A DNA stretch of 7,115 nucleotides. Origin: an uncultured Bacteroidota bacterium. GTDB lineage: Bacteria > Bacteroidota > Bacteroidia > Chitinophagales > Chitinophagaceae. The stretch covers positions 1 to 7,115 of the forward strand of contig CAINOM010000681.1 in NCBI GenBank assembly GCA_903851455.1, written 5' to 3'. The position numbers and the translations under genes were made by a program. The notes under the pieces are model-generated. The model had not been told where the DNA came from, did not search any database, and saw nothing but the letters and a program-made list of their open reading frames with translations. The first letter of the stretch is position 1, and every line of letters starts with the position of its first letter. Below, piece after piece: positions 5,455 through 7,115 of the stretch.

Positions 5455-5970
5455 ATGCCACCTGTTATTCTTCCCGTAAAAGGAGTTGCTCCTGAAATAC
5501 CCGAAAGTTGCTTTATTGCTCCCAATGCCACGATAGTAGGTGATGTGATCATGGGTGAAGATTGCAGCATATGGTTTAACGCCGTTGTCCGCGGCGATGT
5601 GAACAGCATACGGATAGGTAACAAAGTGAACATACAGGATGGCGCCTGCCTGCACTGCACCTACCAGAAGACGAAGCTGCTCATAGGCAACAATGTATCT
5701 ATTGGTCACCATGCACTGGTACACGGCTGCACCGTGGCCGACAATGTGCTGATAGGTATGGGCGCTATAGTGATGGATAATGCCAACATAGGCACCAACA
5801 GCATTATTGCCGCAGGCGCCGTGGTGCTGGAGGGTACAGTAGTTCCTCCGGGCAGTATCTTCGCCGGCGTACCCGCAAAGAAGGTAAAAGACATCAGCGA
5901 AGAGCTGCTGAAAGGCGAAGTGGAACGCATAGCCAACAATTATTTAATGTATAGTTCGTGGTTCAAATAA
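5455..5970 (+). CDS. Gamma-carbonic anhydrase family protein (left-handed beta-helix hexapeptide repeats)
   Basis: The 171-residue length fits the YrdA/PaaY-type gamma-carbonic anhydrase family, trimeric cytoplasmic metal proteins built from hexapeptide repeats. The repeats run from about residue 22 (APNATIVGDV) to 141. The three zinc-ligand histidines are in place: His67 in GACLHC, and His85 and His90 in GHHALVHG. Arg46 and Asp48 (RGDVN), and Gln61 and Asp62 (NIQDG), match the active-site residues of Cam. A C-terminal helix follows from about 147. Catalysis is plausible, but many relatives show no measured carbonic anhydrase activity, so the substrate is uncertain. The ATG at 5455 gives the expected MPxVILPVKG beginning; there is no ribosome-binding site, only eight T residues preceded by a hairpin. 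Confidence 0.9.
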   Translation: MPPVILPVKGVAPEIPESCFIAPNATIVGDVIMGEDCSIWFNAVVRGDVNSIRIGNKVNIQDGACLHCTYQKTKLLIGNNVSIGHHALVHGCTVADNVLIGMGAIVMDNANIGTNSIIAAGAVVLEGTVVPPGSIFAGVPAKKVKDISEELLKGEVERIANNYLMYSSWFK

Positions 5971-6022
5971 GGCACCGCGATAAAAATGACAACTATCATT
6001 ACGAAATCTCTTTTTTTCTTTT

Positions 6023-6035
6023 ATTTTTACCCCTC
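6023..6035 (+). promoter_or_regulatory. Candidate promoter box before gcvH
   Basis: ATTTTTAC followed by CCCTC repeats the core seen upstream of three other plus-strand genes in this window and lies 15-27 bases before the gcvH ATG. The match to TAnnTTTG after the TAC is poor, so the call rests mainly on similar position and core. The leader just before the start is TTTTAATAAA, A/T-rich as usual in this phylum. Confidence 0.3.
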
Positions 6036-6049
6036 AAACTTTTAATAAA

Positions 6050-6430
6050 ATGGAATTTCCAGGCACATTACGCTACACGAAGGATCACGAGTGGATCAAA
6101 ATTGAAGGTGATACCGCTACAGTTGGTGTTACTGATTTCGCACAGCATGAGCTGGGCGATATCGTATTCGTAGACATCAACACGGTAGGCAAGCCACTCA
6201 ATGCAAACGATATTTTCGGTACGGTAGAAGCGGTGAAGACCGTATCAGACCTTTACCTGCCGGTAAGTGGCACGGTTACCGAAGTGAACGCCGACCTGGA
6301 AGCTAACCCGGAAAACGTGAACAACGATCCGTATGGCAAAGGCTGGATGGTGAAGATGACTGTAGACAATCCTGCTGATGTAGAAGGATTGCTGGATGCA
6401 GCGGCGTATAAAGCGCTGATAGGAGAATAA
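6050..6430 (+). CDS. gcvH: Glycine cleavage system H protein
   Basis: GcvH is the lipoyl-carrying shuttle protein of the glycine cleavage system. It takes the aminomethyl group from the P protein to the T protein, which makes methylene-tetrahydrofolate, and is reoxidised by the L protein. The 126-residue length is typical. It shows the N-terminal YTKDHEWI (9-16), the [18 protein letters not shown] stretch, and the lipoylation site [12 protein letters not shown] with Lys63. [15 protein letters not shown] (86-100) is the conserved C-terminal signature. The other gcv genes are not in the window, which is common for Bacteroidota. The next gene begins 15 bases after the stop and is probably in the same transcript. 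Confidence 0.97.
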   Translation: MEFPGTLRYTKDHEWIKIEGDTATVGVTDFAQHELGDIVFVDINTVGKPLNANDIFGTVEAVKTVSDLYLPVSGTVTEVNADLEANPENVNNDPYGKGWMVKMTVDNPADVEGLLDAAAYKALIGE

Positions 6431-6445
6431 GGCAGCTTATTTTCT

Positions 6446-6850
6446 ATGATGCAAATAAAAAGGGTCTTCAACCAAGACTCACCTTATAAAAGAAAAGCAA
6501 GGTTCTTAGCACTGCTATGGACCTTGCTTATTTTTATTGGCTGCTTTACACCCGGCAAAGACCTCCCAAAAGTAGATGTGCCGCTGATAGACAAATGGGT
6601 ACACTTTATCCTGTTCGGAGGCTTTACTTTCTTATGGCTTTGCGCCCGCCCCATTGTTAATCTTCGTTCGTTATTTTCTCTTTTCCTTATTGCTGTAGCA
6701 CTTGGTTCCTTCATTGAACTCATGCAGGGCTTGCTTACTTTCCTTGGCCGTAGCATGGAATTCATGGATGCAGTAGCCGATAGTATAGGTGGTTTGCTGG
6801 GGATAGGAGTGTTTTGTTTGTGTGCGCGCGTTGCAAACAAGAAGACATAA
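6446..6850 (+). CDS. VanZ-like membrane protein
   Basis: This 134-residue inner-membrane protein carries the VanZ-like pattern: DKWVHFILFGGFTFLW (residues 49-64), then a helix with SFIELMQGL and GRSMEFMDAVADSIGGLLG (residues 101-119). Helices are predicted at about 19-35, 52-68, 74-93 and 110-128. VanZ itself gives low-level teicoplanin resistance in enterococci, but small relatives like this one are widespread and their role is unknown, so resistance should not be inferred. The start is the first of two adjacent ATG codons (6446 and 6449); either is possible. It follows gcvH by 15 bases and probably relies on its promoter. The TAA abuts the A-tract of the downstream terminator. Confidence 0.85.
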   Translation: MMQIKRVFNQDSPYKRKARFLALLWTLLIFIGCFTPGKDLPKVDVPLIDKWVHFILFGGFTFLWLCARPIVNLRSLFSLFLIAVALGSFIELMQGLLTFLGRSMEFMDAVADSIGGLLGIGVFCLCARVANKKT

Positions 6851-6875
6851 AAAAAGACGTTGCAGTGCAACGTCT
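6849..6875 (-). terminator. Intrinsic terminator of the helicase gene
   Basis: AGACGTTGC (6855-6863) and GCAACGTCT (6867-6875) form a perfect 9-bp stem with a 3-base loop. On the minus strand it is followed directly by seven T residues (6855-6849), a textbook terminator for the gene ending at 6904. In the plus direction no T run follows, so it would serve VanZ only weakly. Confidence 0.85.
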
Positions 6876-6903
6876 CTATCTGGCCAAAAAGTTTTCTTTC
6901 TGA

Positions 6904-7115
6904 TTACCTCACGATCCTCAGCTTTGCATAGTTCAGCATTATCTTCTTCACCCCATGGCCGGTGCCAAAGTCTATACCGGCAATGCGGTTATTTGCTCCG
7001 CCTTCTATAGTGAGTATTTTTCCGAAGCCGAATTTCTGGTGCTCTACCTGCATGCCTACTTCCATGCCTGCTACCTCATCGGCTGCAAAGTCAGCTGTCG
7101 GTGTATGCGGTGCAG
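6904..7115 (-). CDS. uvrD: UvrD/PcrA-type DNA helicase, C-terminal end only
   Basis: The minus strand from the window edge is open for 69 codons to a TAA at 6906-6904. The translation contains EVGMQVEHQKFGFGKILTI, followed by FGTGHGVKKIMLNYAKLRIV at the very end. This is the Tudor-like tail of UvrD/PcrA superfamily 1A helicases, which contacts RNA polymerase in those studied. The residues before it (TPTADFAADEV) are the usual unconserved linker. The helicase motifs lie outside the window, so UvrD and PcrA cannot be separated here. The frame is intact and the gene ends 29 bases before the strong terminator at 6875-6855. Confidence 0.8.
   Translation of the reverse strand, partial: APHTPTADFAADEVAGMEVGMQVEHQKFGFGKILTIEGGANNRIAGIDFGTGHGVKKIMLNYAKLRIVR

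Noticed and set aside
5418..5495. 25-codon frame from ATG 5418 as a leader peptide or programmed frameshift into the carbonic-anhydrase-like protein
   Set aside because: The carbonic-anhydrase-like protein has its expected N-terminus from 5455, and the short frame is only a readout of the repeat unit; it is kept as a remark in the leader finding.
6446..6850. VanZ homology as evidence of glycopeptide resistance
   Set aside because: There are no vanA/B/H/X genes nearby, and small VanZ-like proteins are common in organisms without such resistance.
6822..7010. Plus-strand frame of 62 codons after the VanZ-like gene
   Set aside because: It crosses the terminator hairpin and overlaps the helicase C-terminus on the opposite strand; the composition is that of a shadow frame.

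Overview
The window looks like ordinary chromosome from a member of the Bacteroidota, most likely Chitinophagaceae or a close relative. The evidence is the ClpX sequence type, the gamma-carbonic anhydrase, GcvH and VanZ versions, starts preceded by A/T-rich leaders rather than Shine-Dalgarno sites, and several promoter-like boxes of the TAnnTTTG type. The lineage is an inference from family resemblance, not a measured placement.

Layout: positions 1-1216 hold the 3' part of clpX (plus strand, cut by the window start). A 59-residue helical protein of unknown function follows on the plus strand (1341-1520). Its stop codon interlocks with that of a convergent minus-strand gene in a shared CTAG. 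That minus-strand block, read right to left, is: two paralogous four-helix membrane proteins (4455-4009, then 3957-3493), thyA (3464-2670), folA (2549-2046) and a shortened methyltransferase-like protein (2020-1517). A divergent intergenic region (4456-4603) leads to a plus-strand block: a soluble family 2 glycosyltransferase (4604-5320), a gamma-carbonic anhydrase family protein (5455-5970), gcvH (6050-6430) and a VanZ-like membrane protein (6446-6850). The window ends with the C-terminal end of a UvrD/PcrA-type helicase on the minus strand (7115-6904), with a clear terminator at 6855-6875. No tRNA, rRNA, CRISPR array, insertion sequence or phage gene was seen, and no stretch of more than 300 bases lacks a gene.

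Functionally, ThyA and FolA form a classic pair: ThyA oxidises methylene-tetrahydrofolate to dihydrofolate and FolA reduces it back. GcvH serves the glycine cleavage system, which makes methylene-tetrahydrofolate, so three genes here touch one-carbon metabolism, although they lie in separate transcription units.

I did not find a clear new multi-gene system. The most interesting material is small and mostly intergenic: (1) G/C-rich palindromic REP-like units at three places, two of them inverted around a 130-bp spacer; (2) a terminator-like hairpin with eight T residues directly against the start codon of the carbonic-anhydrase-like gene; (3) a roughly 117-bp segment with terminal inverted repeats and degenerate heptamers between thyA and folA, which also carries the likely folA promoter; (4) a methyltransferase-like protein that appears to have lost its SAM-binding core; (5) the tandem pair of uncharacterised four-helix membrane proteins; and (6) an exact 14-bp tandem duplication over the promoter of the small protein.
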